26,430 nt of DNA, taken from an uncultured Oscillospiraceae bacterium (lineage in GTDB: Bacteria; Bacillota; Clostridia; Oscillospirales; Acutalibacteraceae). The DNA lies in assembly GCA_905192745.1 (NCBI GenBank), contig CAJJLZ010000032.1, positions 1 through 26,430 of the forward strand. The letters are read 5' to 3'. The position numbers and the translations under genes are program-made. The stretch's first letter is position 1. Each line of letters begins with the position of its first letter. The notes under the pieces were generated by a model. The model searched no databases, was not told the origin of the DNA, and saw only the letters and a program-made list of their open reading frames with translations. Shown here one piece after another: positions 15,674-23,110 of the stretch.

Positions 15674-15715
15674 GAAGACAATCCGGCGATTCTGTAATTC
15701 ATGCATACTGAATAA

Positions 15716-15739
15716 AGCCGTTTCGCGGCTGTATTTTTT
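15716..15739 (+). terminator. Leader hairpin upstream of the XRE regulator
   Basis: AGCCG (15716-15720) pairs with CGGCT (15726-15730), followed by GTA and six T (15734-15739). It lies between the plus-strand promoter and the gene at 15797, so it may attenuate transcription or end a short leader RNA of about 60 bases. Confidence 0.5.
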
Positions 15740-15796
15740 CATTGTTCAATGGTTCAGCAGACATAAATTAAGGCTGTGAAAAAAGGAGGGATGACA

Positions 15797-16168
15797 ATGG
15801 GATTGGAAAAAATATCGGAAATGCGGAAGGCCCGGGGCTATACCCTCGATGAGCTGGCCCAACGGTCCGGAATTCCGGTGAGCACATTAAAAAAAATCAG
15901 CGCCGGTATTACAAAAAAACCAAACATTGAAACGATCAAGGCGATTGTTCACGCTATGGGGTATACGCTGGATGATCTCGATGCCCCGGACTGCGTGCAA
16001 AAAGAAACGCCCAGCTCCGAAGAGCTGAGCGAGGAAGATGTCACGATTCGGCTATATAAGGCTCTGATAGCCGGCGGTTTTATTAAGCAGGGCGAAGAGC
16101 TTACATCACAGCAATCCGCTTTTTTAGACGGCCTCTCCATTATGCTCAGCGCCTTTTTTGATTCCTGA
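15797..16168 (+). CDS. XRE family transcriptional regulator (123 aa)
   Basis: An N-terminal HTH_3-type domain covers about residues 2-60: LEKISEMRKARGYTLDELAQ, then SGIPVSTLKKISAG (recognition helix) and NIETIKAIVHAMGYTLDDL. A C-terminal helical segment of about 50 residues (TIRLYKALIAGGFI, SAFLDGLSIMLSAFF) is probably for dimerisation. Three starts are close together (GTG 15776, ATG 15791, ATG 15797). AAAGGAGGG at 15782-15790 is placed correctly only for 15797. It has its own promoter and faces the three-gene HTH operon, so the two regulators probably control each other. It converges with the unknown gene ending at 16124, overlapping it by 45 bases. Confidence 0.85.
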   Translation: MGLEKISEMRKARGYTLDELAQRSGIPVSTLKKISAGITKKPNIETIKAIVHAMGYTLDDLDAPDCVQKETPSSEELSEEDVTIRLYKALIAGGFIKQGEELTSQQSAFLDGLSIMLSAFFDS

Positions 16169-16531
16169 AAATGCTTCGAGTACCGCGGTGCAATGCGGCC
16201 GATTATAAATTTTATGAGCCAGCTCTCTGACCGACAAGGGAATATCCTCATAACGGATTTCTTGTCCATCCCCACTTTTCGCCTGTTTCGGCCGCTCTTC
16301 GACATCCTTTTCGCTGGTGGAAATCGTTCGGTCGTTGCCAATAGTCACGCCTGCATTCCCCTTTCTATTCTCGCTCTCCCTGTGCATGGTACACACGGGA
16401 ATGAATGAAACCCTGTGTCCGTCCCGGTTAGTTATATACGATTCGATTATTCGATCAGTTAGATTACAGGGGTAAATTTCGATCTCTTTGGTCTCTTCCA
16501 AGAAATATTCCTTGTTTTTATTATAGAACAT
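16124..16531 (-). CDS. Hypothetical protein of unknown function (135 aa)
   Basis: I do not recognise the family. The N-terminal 50 residues look like a folded domain (EIEIYPCNLTDRIIESYITNR, then VSFIPVCTMH). A polar linker with SEKDVEERPKQAKSGDGQ leads to a C-terminal helical segment (SVRELAHKIYNRP, CTAVLEAFSGIKKG). A candidate promoter (TTGATT 16580-16575, 17 bases, TATTTT 16557-16552, minus strand) sits just upstream and would give an almost leaderless transcript. There is no good ribosome site. The 3' end overlaps the convergent XRE gene by 45 bases. AT-rich surroundings suggest an acquired gene. Confidence 0.45.
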   Translation of the reverse strand: MFYNKNKEYFLEETKEIEIYPCNLTDRIIESYITNRDGHRVSFIPVCTMHRESENRKGNAGVTIGNDRTISTSEKDVEERPKQAKSGDGQEIRYEDIPLSVRELAHKIYNRPHCTAVLEAFSGIKKGAEHNGEAV

Positions 16532-16820
16532 TTGTTCTCAAAAGTAAATCCAAAATAGTAAATTTACTCGATATAATCAAAATTGAAAATTTAATGTGAT
16601 TTTTCCCAATTCAATATCCAACATTAACCACAAAAGTCTTTAATATAATACATCGAATGTCGAATTTTGTCACGTCCATATTATGGAATTCTTGTACGTT
16701 TTTTTGCTCTTTTTTACCTTTTCAAGAGAAAAAAGCGGAAAAGCTTCGGGAAAGCGCGGTTTGTGAATGTTTCGCACATTGCAAAATCTGCAATTTTTTT
16801 GTTGAAAAGCGGAAGGCAAG
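16532..16820. other. AT-rich intergenic stretch
   Basis: No convincing gene. It holds a 12-base palindrome AGTAAATTTACT (16557-16568) placed within the spacer of the candidate promoter for the 135-aa gene, with a nearby direct copy of AGTAAAT at 16542, so it may be an operator. The rest is AT-rich DNA without recognisable structure. Together with the doubtful frame at 16821-17144, about 620 bases here lack a confident gene. Confidence 0.4.
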
Positions 16821-16886
16821 TCAGGCCCCCCGGCTTTGCCGGAGGGCCTGACTTACAAAAAGACCGTCTGGATAACCAGGCGGTCT
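16818..16886 (-). terminator. Two consecutive strong hairpins
   Basis: Hairpin 1 pairs AAGTCAGGCCC (16818-16828) with GGGCCTGACTT (16844-16854) and CCGGC with GCCGG inside, with a TTT loop and one mismatch. Hairpin 2 pairs AGACCG and CTGG (16861-16871) with CCAG and CGGTCT (16876-16886). On the minus strand hairpin 2 is followed by TTTTT, so it is a likely terminator for the lipoprotein transcript. Hairpin 1 lacks a T-run and may be a repeat. Confidence 0.6.
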
Positions 16887-17144
16887 GACTATGTATCTGC
16901 GGCCCATTAAAAACAGCTTCCCGGCGGAGTCCCAAAAGCCGTGTTCCAGTCGATCAATATGTCCCCTGTCTGATTTTTCCCTTCGTGTGATTTCATATGC
17001 TTGCCAAAGACTACGCAACGGAACATCACCCGTACACGAAACAATGATCTTCAGGTCTTTGGTGAACGGTCCTTTCCATTCCCTGCTCAGTTTCCACTGC
17101 AAGCAGAAGAGGCGCGTACCGGGTAATGCGCCGCTGTTTTTCAC
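16821..17144 (-). CDS. Doubtful open frame downstream of the lipoprotein gene (107 aa)
   Basis: The frame starts at GTG 17144, 4 bases after the lipoprotein stop, with only a weak upstream AAAG. The interior reads like protein (DLKIIVSCTGDVPLRSLWQAYEI). The last 20 or so codons, however, run through the terminator-like hairpins at 16818-16886, so the natural end of any real gene is probably lost or earlier. It may be a decayed gene or chance reading. I recognise no family. Confidence 0.25.
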   Translation of the reverse strand: MKNSGALPGTRLFCLQWKLSREWKGPFTKDLKIIVSCTGDVPLRSLWQAYEITRREKSDRGHIDRLEHGFWDSAGKLFLMGRRYIVRPPGYPDGLFVSQALRQSRGA

Positions 17145-17148
17145 GGTA

Positions 17149-18225
17149 TCACTTTCTATAATACTGTCTGCCGTCCTTCCCTACCGCAACAAAGCGATCG
17201 GATTCCTTAAAGACCTGACTGGACACCTGCCTGCTGTTTTGATCATACTGCTGACAATAGCCGTCATATCTCACGGCGGCATTGATATCATAACTACCCG
17301 ACGTATAGATGAAGGCCGCGTCTTCCAAAATCTGAATCTGAGGATAGCGTAAATCGCCGAACTCGGCTTCAACGCGGAAATCCGCTTTTAAAATGCGGGC
17401 CTTATCCCCTGCCACAACGATTTTATCCTGAAAATAAGCCGCTTTAATAAACGTGCCGGCATATTTCGCGATGTGCATCTCCTTACCGTCCGGACCCAGT
17501 TCTCTTAAAAAGTACCCGCCTTCTCTGGTACCGGTAAAAAGGATGCGGCCGTCCGCGGAGATATCGCTGATATAGAAATTCCCCTCATCTGCTTCGCCGG
17601 AATACGTCCATTCCACCGAGAAATCCTCTTTCAGGCGGCTGACGTACCATTTATAGTTGTCGCCGCCGGTAAAGCCTTCGGTAATGTACCCCCCCAACGG
17701 ATATGGGTAGGTAAAGCAGGAGGTAAGATCGGGAATCGCGGGATATGTCGTCTTTTCACCGTCGATGCGGATGGTACAATACACCGTGGAAGTCTGCGGG
17801 GACGACAGTAAATTTACAACCAGTTCTTCTTTTTGATTAAGTGAATAATTGGAATTGGACGAGCCCTCTACATCAGTTTCCCAGATTATCTTTCCCTGTT
17901 TATCATAAGCAGAAACAGCGTCGTCCTGGGCGTAAAAGAATCTTCCGTCTTTCAGCGGATATACCTGTCCGCCGCGCCCCGGCTTGATCTCCCAGTTCTT
18001 TTTGCCGTTTTTGTCAAAGGAACTGATATAATACGTCGCAGTCCCGGCATCATTGGATACATAGGAAACCCAATAGATGCCTTGATCGGATTCGACAAAA
18101 GAGCTGCTTTCGCCCCGAAAGGAAAAGGCAACCTTGTTGTCCTGCCGTCCTGTATTGCAGGAAGTAAAGGAAACAACAAGAAACGCCGTCAAGACGAAAA
18201 GAAAAATGGTTCTGACCGTTTTCAT
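17149..18225 (-). CDS. Beta-propeller-like lipoprotein (358 aa)
   Basis: A type II signal peptide (MKTVRTIFLFVLTAF) leads to a lipobox FTSC with the lipidated Cys at 23, so the protein is anchored outside the membrane. The mature part is built of repeated strands of the kind YYISSFDKNGKKNWEI, VSAYDKQGKIIWETD and YVSRLKEDFSVEWTYSG. Their Asp-x-x-Gly-x-x-x-Trp pattern is that of PQQ-like or WD-like propeller blades. No catalytic motif is visible, and no transporter or enzyme partner lies beside it. ATG 18225 has GGGAGGG about 9 bases upstream. The role is unknown; a binding or scaffold function is inference. Its DNA is less GC-rich than Region 1. Confidence 0.7.
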   Translation of the reverse strand: MKTVRTIFLFVLTAFLVVSFTSCNTGRQDNKVAFSFRGESSSFVESDQGIYWVSYVSNDAGTATYYISSFDKNGKKNWEIKPGRGGQVYPLKDGRFFYAQDDAVSAYDKQGKIIWETDVEGSSNSNYSLNQKEELVVNLLSSPQTSTVYCTIRIDGEKTTYPAIPDLTSCFTYPYPLGGYITEGFTGGDNYKWYVSRLKEDFSVEWTYSGEADEGNFYISDISADGRILFTGTREGGYFLRELGPDGKEMHIAKYAGTFIKAAYFQDKIVVAGDKARILKADFRVEAEFGDLRYPQIQILEDAAFIYTSGSYDINAAVRYDGYCQQYDQNSRQVSSQVFKESDRFVAVGKDGRQYYRK

Positions 18226-18275
18226 ACGTCAACGCCCTCCCGGACGAGGCCGATTTTCGCCTCGCTTCTTGTTTT

Positions 18276-18304
18276 AGAGTATCACAATACACAAAAAATG
18301 TAAA
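18276..18304 (-). promoter_or_regulatory. Promoter of the lipoprotein gene
   Basis: On the minus strand TTTACA (18304-18299), 17 bases and TACTCT (18281-18276) with a TGA extended -10. In the remaining intergenic DNA up to 18527 I see only a weak hairpin (CTTCT with AGAAG near 18412-18425), the ribosome site AAAGGAGG (18514-18521) of the next gene, and no clear promoter for it. Confidence 0.5.
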
Positions 18305-18527
18305 TCCATCGCTTTATATACATGCATTTGGTTCCTGCTTTGTATTTTCTTTTCGTTTTGTCGTGTAATAAGGACGAAGAAGTCCGTGGTCTATCGACAA
18401 ACAAAAAGCCGCTTCTTTTCAGAAGAGGAATTTCCAATTCAATCCGACCGAACTCCGCATTGAAAATCGGGAATTAACATCCGCCCTTTGATAAAATAAT
18501 CGCAGACAAGAAGAAAGGAGGTGCAAC

Positions 18528-19439
18528 ATGGATTGGATAACCGGAATACAAAATGCTATTGACTATATTGAAAGCCATTTAACGGAACCTATCGATTATA
18601 CTGCTGCTGCGGCACAAAGTTTTTCATCAAGTTATCACTTCCAGCGTGTGTTCAGTATTATGTGCGGTTTTACAATAGGCGAATATATCCGAAACCGCAG
18701 GCTGTCACTTGCAGGTACAGAACTTGCTGCAAGCGATGTAAAGGTAATTGATGTCGCTCTGAAATACGGCTATGAGAGTCCAGACAGCTTTGCCAAAGCA
18801 TTTCAGAGATTTCACGGTGTAACTCCGTCTGCTGCCCGCAGTAACGGCAGCAACCTAAAATCTTTTTCCCGTCTTGCCATAAAAATATCTTTGAAAGGTG
18901 GCAGAACTATGAATTACCGAATTGAAGAAAAGCCGGAGATGATTTTAACTGGTTACAAAAGTTATTTTACCGGGGCGCCTTACGGTAAAGAAAGAGAGAA
19001 ACAAGAAGAAGAGCTTTTTATAACCACAAGAGGAAAACAATGGTTTTTGCGTGGGGCGGCAAGCAATCCCGACGCCCACTGTGTTATAACCAATATTACA
19101 GATGAAGGATATGATTATTATTACTGTCATCTATTGGATGAATGGGAACGGAAAAATTTATACAACCAAGCTGTAACTGGTGTAGATTTTGTGGAAAGTT
19201 TAAATCTTAAAAACATTGTTATACCACGAATTACTTATGCGATTTTCGAGACGAACGACGTAAAAAGCCCAATCTGTGATTACTTTGATTTGCTCAATTT
19301 GCGTATTCAGATTTTGACAGAATGGATGCCGGAAATGGGTTTTCAACTAGCCAAAGCTCCAGAGATTGCCGTATATCATTGGATACCAAAAAGCGAAAGG
19401 AATGTTCAGGTTTGGCTGCCTATAGAAAAAATCAAATAA
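18528..19439 (+). CDS. AraC family regulator with GyrI-like effector domain (303 aa)
   Basis: The N-terminal AraC/XylS DNA-binding domain spans about residues 5-107. Its first HTH is near TAAAAQSFSSSYHFQRVFS and its second contains VIDVALKYGYESPDSFAKAF, ending in FHGVTPSAAR. A GyrI-like/AraC effector-binding domain of about 170 residues follows (from MNYRIEEKP at 127 to the end, with VQVWLPI as last strand). This domain order (Rob/SoxS-like DNA-binding domain first, small-molecule sensor second) suits a multidrug- or stress-responsive activator. AAAGGAGG is 6 bases before ATG. No target gene is adjacent. Its codons are clearly more AT-rich than those of Region 1, suggesting transfer. Confidence 0.85.
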   Translation: MDWITGIQNAIDYIESHLTEPIDYTAAAAQSFSSSYHFQRVFSIMCGFTIGEYIRNRRLSLAGTELAASDVKVIDVALKYGYESPDSFAKAFQRFHGVTPSAARSNGSNLKSFSRLAIKISLKGGRTMNYRIEEKPEMILTGYKSYFTGAPYGKEREKQEEELFITTRGKQWFLRGAASNPDAHCVITNITDEGYDYYYCHLLDEWERKNLYNQAVTGVDFVESLNLKNIVIPRITYAIFETNDVKSPICDYFDLLNLRIQILTEWMPEMGFQLAKAPEIAVYHWIPKSERNVQVWLPIEKIK

Positions 19440-19597
19440 GAATTTAATGCTGTCTGCAAACATGGAAAACTTCGTTTTTTCAAGATATTCAAGGCAAAAG
19501 CAATCCACGCTTAAATAGAAAAAACTCTTGAATAGCAATAAAGCTGATCCAGAGTTTTCACACAAAATATATCCTATGCTGTTTATTCCATTTAACA

Positions 19598-19643
19598 ACA
19601 AAAACCGAACCCGCTGCCAACCGGCATGAGGTTCGGTTTTTGT
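19598..19643. terminator. Terminator between the AraC gene and the tRNA fragment
   Basis: Arms ACAAAAACCGAACC (19598-19611) and GGTTCGGTTTTTGT (19630-19643) are perfect complements with an 18-base loop containing GCC...GGC. T-rich tails exist on both strands. It probably was the terminator of the tRNA-Ala transcript on the minus strand. Bases 19440-19597 show no gene or other recognisable feature. Confidence 0.75.
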
Positions 19644-19648
19644 CTTTT

Positions 19649-19749
<101 letters not shown>

Positions 19750-19777
19750 GTGCAATCTTTACACAAAGCGCACTACA

Positions 19778-20536
19778 TTATGCAGAAATAAGAGAAAGGT
19801 TTTCCGCCTTATCTCTTTCACTCCATCGGATTACTTTTGCATCATAGTTTGCAAAAGCGTCCTCGACACCTCGGGCGACATTATTTTGATCGTTTAAGAT
19901 AACAATAAGTTGACTATCTTTCTTGCGTGATGGTTTTGTGTCATTCCAAGCAAACAGTATATTACCCATGCTGGATTTGTTCGGATTATTGACTGCTTGA
20001 CAAAGTCTCTCCGGTTTATTCTTTGTCCGCTGCAACAAGAAATCATAATTATGGGCAAAGCCAGAGATCCCGGTAAATTGAACATTATCGGAATAGTAAA
20101 TCTCTCGTGCTTCAAAGAAGTCTTGAATATCATCGAGAAAGAACGAGGCCACTTTCGATTTAGAAACTGCGAACATATCATCTATTCGCATTATCGCTTG
20201 AATGAACAAATGCTTTTTTTGAGCAAAACCGTTAATTGGGGCTTTCGCTACGAGCTCGTCCCCCTCTAACTTGATCCCATATTGATTTAGTATTCTTTGC
20301 AGATGTGCCTTTCTGTTAGGGGTAAATTGAAATCCACTCATTTTCAAGCCTTGTATGGTAGCACTATCATCTGTAAAGAAAATATCATCCCCGCTTTGAC
20401 GCACATATATTTGCAAGTAATCATTTGCATTGTCAAGATAAGGAGTTGTAATTTCGTAGTATTCCCCGATTTTTTCAAAGGTTATTTCACTCTTGAGCCA
20501 AGCAGCATATTCATCAATCAACTTTTGAATGTCCAA
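19778..20536 (-). CDS. DUF1828/DUF1829 domain protein, element cargo (252 aa)
   Basis: The N-terminal half (about 1-110) matches my memory of DUF1828: YEITTPYLDNANDYLQIYV, then DIFFTDDSATIQGLKMSG. The C-terminal half (about 125-245) matches DUF1829, with VASFFLDDIQDFF, FTGISGFAHNYDFLL and the strand SQLIVILNDQNN. No enzymatic motif is known to me. The start is TTG (20536) with AAAGGAGG about 7 bases upstream. The gene lies 38 bases downstream of the DUF6978-like gene on the same strand, so the two form an operon. It is AT-rich cargo directly beside the attachment site. A role in defence, toxicity or element maintenance is inference from position only. Confidence 0.75.
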   Translation of the reverse strand: MDIQKLIDEYAAWLKSEITFEKIGEYYEITTPYLDNANDYLQIYVRQSGDDIFFTDDSATIQGLKMSGFQFTPNRKAHLQRILNQYGIKLEGDELVAKAPINGFAQKKHLFIQAIMRIDDMFAVSKSKVASFFLDDIQDFFEAREIYYSDNVQFTGISGFAHNYDFLLQRTKNKPERLCQAVNNPNKSSMGNILFAWNDTKPSRKKDSQLIVILNDQNNVARGVEDAFANYDAKVIRWSERDKAENLSLISA

Positions 20537-20574
20537 AATTACCCCTCCTTTCTATTGAAATCAAAATCTCTAAA

Positions 20575-21021
20575 TTACAGTATCTCCATTTGATGAACAA
20601 TAGTTGGTTTTTCTACAACGTTAAACTCTTCTAAAAACTTGATGGCATTATCAATAAACAGATCACTTTGCACATCATCAGCCGGGAAAGCATAATTTCT
20701 TCCATAATCTTCTGTGTATATGTGCCAGTGGTTTCCTGTTATCTTTTCGCCATCCGGGTTGCGATGAACAGCAGACTGATTGATATGTAGTTCTAAAAGC
20801 ATAGTGCCATTTTTCTTAATTCTTGCACCAAAATTATATTTGAACGGCTGGATTTTTGCTCTATATATGTTTATGGAGAACACGTCCTTTTTAGTATCTC
20901 CAATAACATCAAATTCTTTTGTTTTTCCTCGTGAGGGAAAGTCAATGGTAGCAACCAGAGAACGCTTTACCATTTCAAGAAGCCTTTTGGCTTCATCTTG
21001 TGTCAACTTCTCCGCACTCAT
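20575..21021 (-). CDS. DUF6978-like protein, first gene of the cargo operon (148 aa)
   Basis: A small protein with an N-terminal helix (LTQDEAKRLLEMVKRSL) followed by a mainly beta domain: KEFDVIGDTKKDVFSINIYR, FNYG-like KYNFGARIKKNGTMLLELHI, and a His-rich segment HRNPDGEKITGNHWHIYTEDYG, then a C-terminal helix (DNAIKFLEEFNV). The His/Asp/Glu cluster at about 102-121 is the most conserved-looking part and could bind a metal or nucleic acid. From memory this is the DUF6978 family, often next to DUF1828 proteins; that needs a profile search. ATG has GAGGTGA about 5 bases upstream. A promoter lies at 21052-21080. Confidence 0.7.
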   Translation of the reverse strand: MSAEKLTQDEAKRLLEMVKRSLVATIDFPSRGKTKEFDVIGDTKKDVFSINIYRAKIQPFKYNFGARIKKNGTMLLELHINQSAVHRNPDGEKITGNHWHIYTEDYGRNYAFPADDVQSDLFIDNAIKFLEEFNVVEKPTIVHQMEIL

Positions 21022-21051
21022 TAAATCACCTCACGATAAGAAGTTTAGCAT

Positions 21052-21080
21052 TATATACTCCATTTTTCAAGAGGAGTCAA
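21052..21080 (-). promoter_or_regulatory. Promoter of the cargo operon
   Basis: On the minus strand TTGACT (21080-21075), 17 bases and TATATA (21057-21052), overlapping a TATAAT at 21055-21050 with 19-base spacing. Transcription would begin near 21045, about 25 bases before the first start. Confidence 0.65.
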
Positions 21081-21097
21081 GATAAAATTGAGAGTAC

Positions 21098-21131
21098 AAC
21101 GCCGCCCATTAGGACAACGGGCGGCGTTTTC
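21098..21131 (+). terminator. Hairpin at the upstream edge of the transfer backbone
   Basis: AACGCCGCCC (21098-21107) pairs with GGGCGGCGTT (21119-21128), followed by TT and C. It separates the cargo operon from the plus-strand transfer genes and may insulate them from upstream reading. Confidence 0.6.
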
Positions 21132-21167
21132 ATATATCCAACATCGAAAGGAGGCGTTTTTGTACTT

Positions 21168-21191
21168 GCCAGCCGTGAGGCTGGCTTTTTT
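21168..21191 (+). terminator. Leader hairpin with T6 before the ParB-like gene
   Basis: GCCAGCC (21168-21174) and GGCTGGC (21179-21185) enclose GTGA and are followed by six T and CATG. The ribosome site AAGGAGG of the next gene follows 13 bases later. Its end, GCTTTTTTCATG, is identical at 23839-23850 and 26211-26222. It is terminator-like but sits inside the leader of a gene, so it may be an attenuator. Confidence 0.65.
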
Positions 21192-21217
21192 CATGCCACA
21201 ACGAAGGAGGTTAGCAA

Positions 21218-22495
21218 ATGGCAGACGAAAAGAAAACCATCGGTCCCGAGGCGGGAAAGCCCGCCGAGGCCCCGGCACAAGGGCCGCTCGATCCGGTCAA
21301 GGCCGCGCCGCCAGAACAGACGGCCTCGCCTGCGCCCGGAAAGGTCGTAGGTTTTGCCGCTGCCCGTGAGGAGGCTGAAAAGGACAAGGCCGCCGCACGG
21401 AAAGCAGCGCCGCAGAAAGCCCCGGCAGATAAATCCGATGGTGCGGACAAGCCCCGCGAGGGCCGCCCGGCAAAGGCTGACAAGGCGGCCCCCGGCGAGG
21501 CTGCCGCACCCAAGCGGGACAAAAAGTCTCAAAGTAAACCTGCTGCGGAAAAAGCACCCGTCAAGGATAAAGCTGCCCCCGTTCAGCCGGAACAGCCGCC
21601 CGCGCCCCGTGACGCCTCTCGCGGCGAAAAGGAGGAGGTCGTATATCTCAACCTCTCCGAGCTGCACCCGTTCAAAAACCATCCCTTTGGTGTCCGGGAC
21701 GATGCGGAAATGCAGGGGCTGGTGGAGTCGGTCAAGGCCAGCGGCGTCAATCAGCCCGCGCTGGTACGCCCCCGCGATGACGGCGGGTATGAGATTATCG
21801 CGGGCCACCGCCGCCTGCGAGCCAGCGAGCTGGCGGGCTTTATGAATATGCCCTGTATCGTCCGCAGCATGACGGACGACGAGGCCGTTCTCACCATGAC
21901 GGACGATAACCTGCGGCACCGGGAACATATCCTGCCCACGGAAAAGGCGCAGTCGCTGAAAATGCAGGTGGAGGCCATCAAGCACCAGGGCGCACGGCCC
22001 GGCGAGGACGCGAAGGACGCAGGCAAACGCTCCACTCAGGTCGTCGGGGATCGCAACGGTATGAACTACAAGCAGGTGCAGCGGTATATCCGTCTGACAG
22101 AGCTTGTCCCCGATCTGAAAAAGATGGTGGACGAAAAAAAGCTGTCCTTTACCCCGGCGGTGGAGATCTCTTTCATCCGCCCAAAAAATCAGCGGTATAT
22201 CGCTGTGTCCATCGAGGGCCAGCAGTCCTCGCCCTCTCTGTCCCAGGCGCAGAAACTCCGGGAGCTGGACAAGGACGGCAAGCTGAACGGCGACGTGATC
22301 GACGGCATTTTGAGCCAAGAGAAAAAGGAGGTAGATCGAGTGATTATCAACAGCGCGGAACTTGAAAAATATTTCGGCAAGGACAAGACGCCGCGGGAAA
22401 TGAAGGATCAGATCATTTCTCTGCTGGAGGATTGGAAGGCCAAACAGCCGCCCGAGCTGAACAAGCCGGAAAAGAAAGCGGAAAAGGCCCTGTAA
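21218..22495 (+). CDS. ParB/RepB/Spo0J-like partition protein of the conjugative element (425 aa)
   Basis: Residues 1 to about 138 are a low-complexity Ala/Pro/Lys-rich, probably disordered tail. The ParB N-terminal domain (about 141-245) has LSELHPFKNHPF, then the arginine-rich box GHRRLRA (196-202), which in ParB proteins forms the CTP/DNA-contact site, and TDDNLRHREHI. A central HTH-like region (GMNYKQVQRYIRLTELVPDL) and a C-terminal helical part follow. Whether it segregates the excised circle, regulates transfer genes or supports replication is not shown. AAGGAGG is 7 bases before ATG. It is the first gene of the backbone, and the palindromes at 22497, 23812 and 26165 are candidate binding sites. 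Confidence 0.88.
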   Translation: MADEKKTIGPEAGKPAEAPAQGPLDPVKAAPPEQTASPAPGKVVGFAAAREEAEKDKAAARKAAPQKAPADKSDGADKPREGRPAKADKAAPGEAAAPKRDKKSQSKPAAEKAPVKDKAAPVQPEQPPAPRDASRGEKEEVVYLNLSELHPFKNHPFGVRDDAEMQGLVESVKASGVNQPALVRPRDDGGYEIIAGHRRLRASELAGFMNMPCIVRSMTDDEAVLTMTDDNLRHREHILPTEKAQSLKMQVEAIKHQGARPGEDAKDAGKRSTQVVGDRNGMNYKQVQRYIRLTELVPDLKKMVDEKKLSFTPAVEISFIRPKNQRYIAVSIEGQQSSPSLSQAQKLRELDKDGKLNGDVIDGILSQEKKEVDRVIINSAELEKYFGKDKTPREMKDQIISLLEDWKAKQPPELNKPEKKAEKAL

Positions 22496-22496
22496 A

Positions 22497-22519
22497 CTTC
22501 GGGACAAATTGTCCCGAAG
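22497..22519. repeat. Palindrome copy 1 (GGGACAA-N-TTGTCCC family)
   Basis: Arms CTTCGGGACAA (22497-22507) and TTGTCCCGAAG (22509-22519) around a single A, directly after the stop of the ParB-like gene. There is no T-run, so it is not simply a terminator. Related copies lie at 23812-23840 and 26165-26189. Confidence 0.8.
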
Positions 22520-22776
22520 CTGCACCATGCCCGAACAACGGCGCTGGGGTTATATATCCCCCGTCGCCGTCCAACTCCCGGCGCAGCCGGGAGCTGCCTG
22601 TCAAGAGCGCCGTGCGCCGCCGAGGGCGGTTTACTCTTGACGGGCGGCCCCGGCTGTGCTATTCCCTCCGGCGCGACGGGGCATATATCCTCCAGAGCCG
22701 CCCCCTTTCACATGATTGGGAAAGGGCGGGGGGATTGGGCTGAAACGATTTTTTCTTATAAAACGGAGGTATTCCT
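22520..22776 (+). other. Structured intergenic region between the ParB-like and DUF7768-like genes
   Basis: No convincing gene, but many paired arms: CTCCCGGC/GCCGGGAG (22575-22593, GCA loop); GTCAAGAG/CTCTTGAC (22600-22607 with 22634-22641) enclosing CCGCC-GAG-GGCGG (22617-22629); and a bulged CCGCC...CTTTC / GAAAGGGCGG hairpin (about 22699-22729) followed by ATTTTTTC at 22751-22758. This is consistent with a folded leader RNA or a protein-binding region. An open frame through it (22432-22743) has no start signal of its own. Confidence 0.45.
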
Positions 22777-23109
22777 ATGAAAAGACCCCTTGCGTATATC
22801 ACCGCCGCATGGTACGGCGACGCAGAGGAACAGGCGGCCAGTTACTGCCGCGCCGTCTATGAGGCGGGCTTTTCGCCCATTTGCCCCATGCTGTTCCAGC
22901 CGCTCTTTCTCAATGACGCCATTCCCGAGGAGCATAAGAGCGGTATCGACATGGCCCGTGACCTGCTGCGGCGCTCTCATGTGCTGGTCGTCTGCGGGCT
23001 GACCATCAATGAGGCCATGAAAAACGACATCGCTGTGGCCCAGCGGCTGGGGATCACGGCCACTACGCTTGACGGCCTCCTGACCGTCAAGGGCCAGGGC
23101 CGCCGCTGA
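22777..23109 (+). CDS. DUF7768-like protein of the conjugative element (110 aa)
   Basis: A single small alpha/beta domain: RPLAYITAAWYGDAEEQAASYCRAVYEAGFSPICP, then a LFLND...EEHKSGIDMARDLLRRSHVLVVCG segment and MKNDIAVAQRLGIT. The pattern (first strand, E-xx-A helix, GIDM-R-LL, then a hydrophobic strand with the G) is like the nucleoside 2-deoxyribosyltransferase/DUF4406 fold that NCBI names DUF7768 (from memory). Its activity on nucleotides is unproven. CGGAGG is 7 bases before ATG. It lies 1 base upstream of ardA (TGA-T-ATG), so the two are coupled. It is a regular member of this class of element. Confidence 0.75.
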   Translation: MKRPLAYITAAWYGDAEEQAASYCRAVYEAGFSPICPMLFQPLFLNDAIPEEHKSGIDMARDLLRRSHVLVVCGLTINEAMKNDIAVAQRLGITATTLDGLLTVKGQGRR

Positions 23110-23110
23110 T

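Noticed and set aside
21191..22528. A 445-codon minus-strand frame opposite the ParB-like gene
   Set aside because: Shadow of the plus-strand gene, which carries the ParB motif GHRRLRA and a strong ribosome site.
22432..22743. A 103-codon plus-strand frame after the ParB-like gene
   Set aside because: It starts inside the ParB-like gene in another frame, has no ribosome site, and passes through several strong hairpins.
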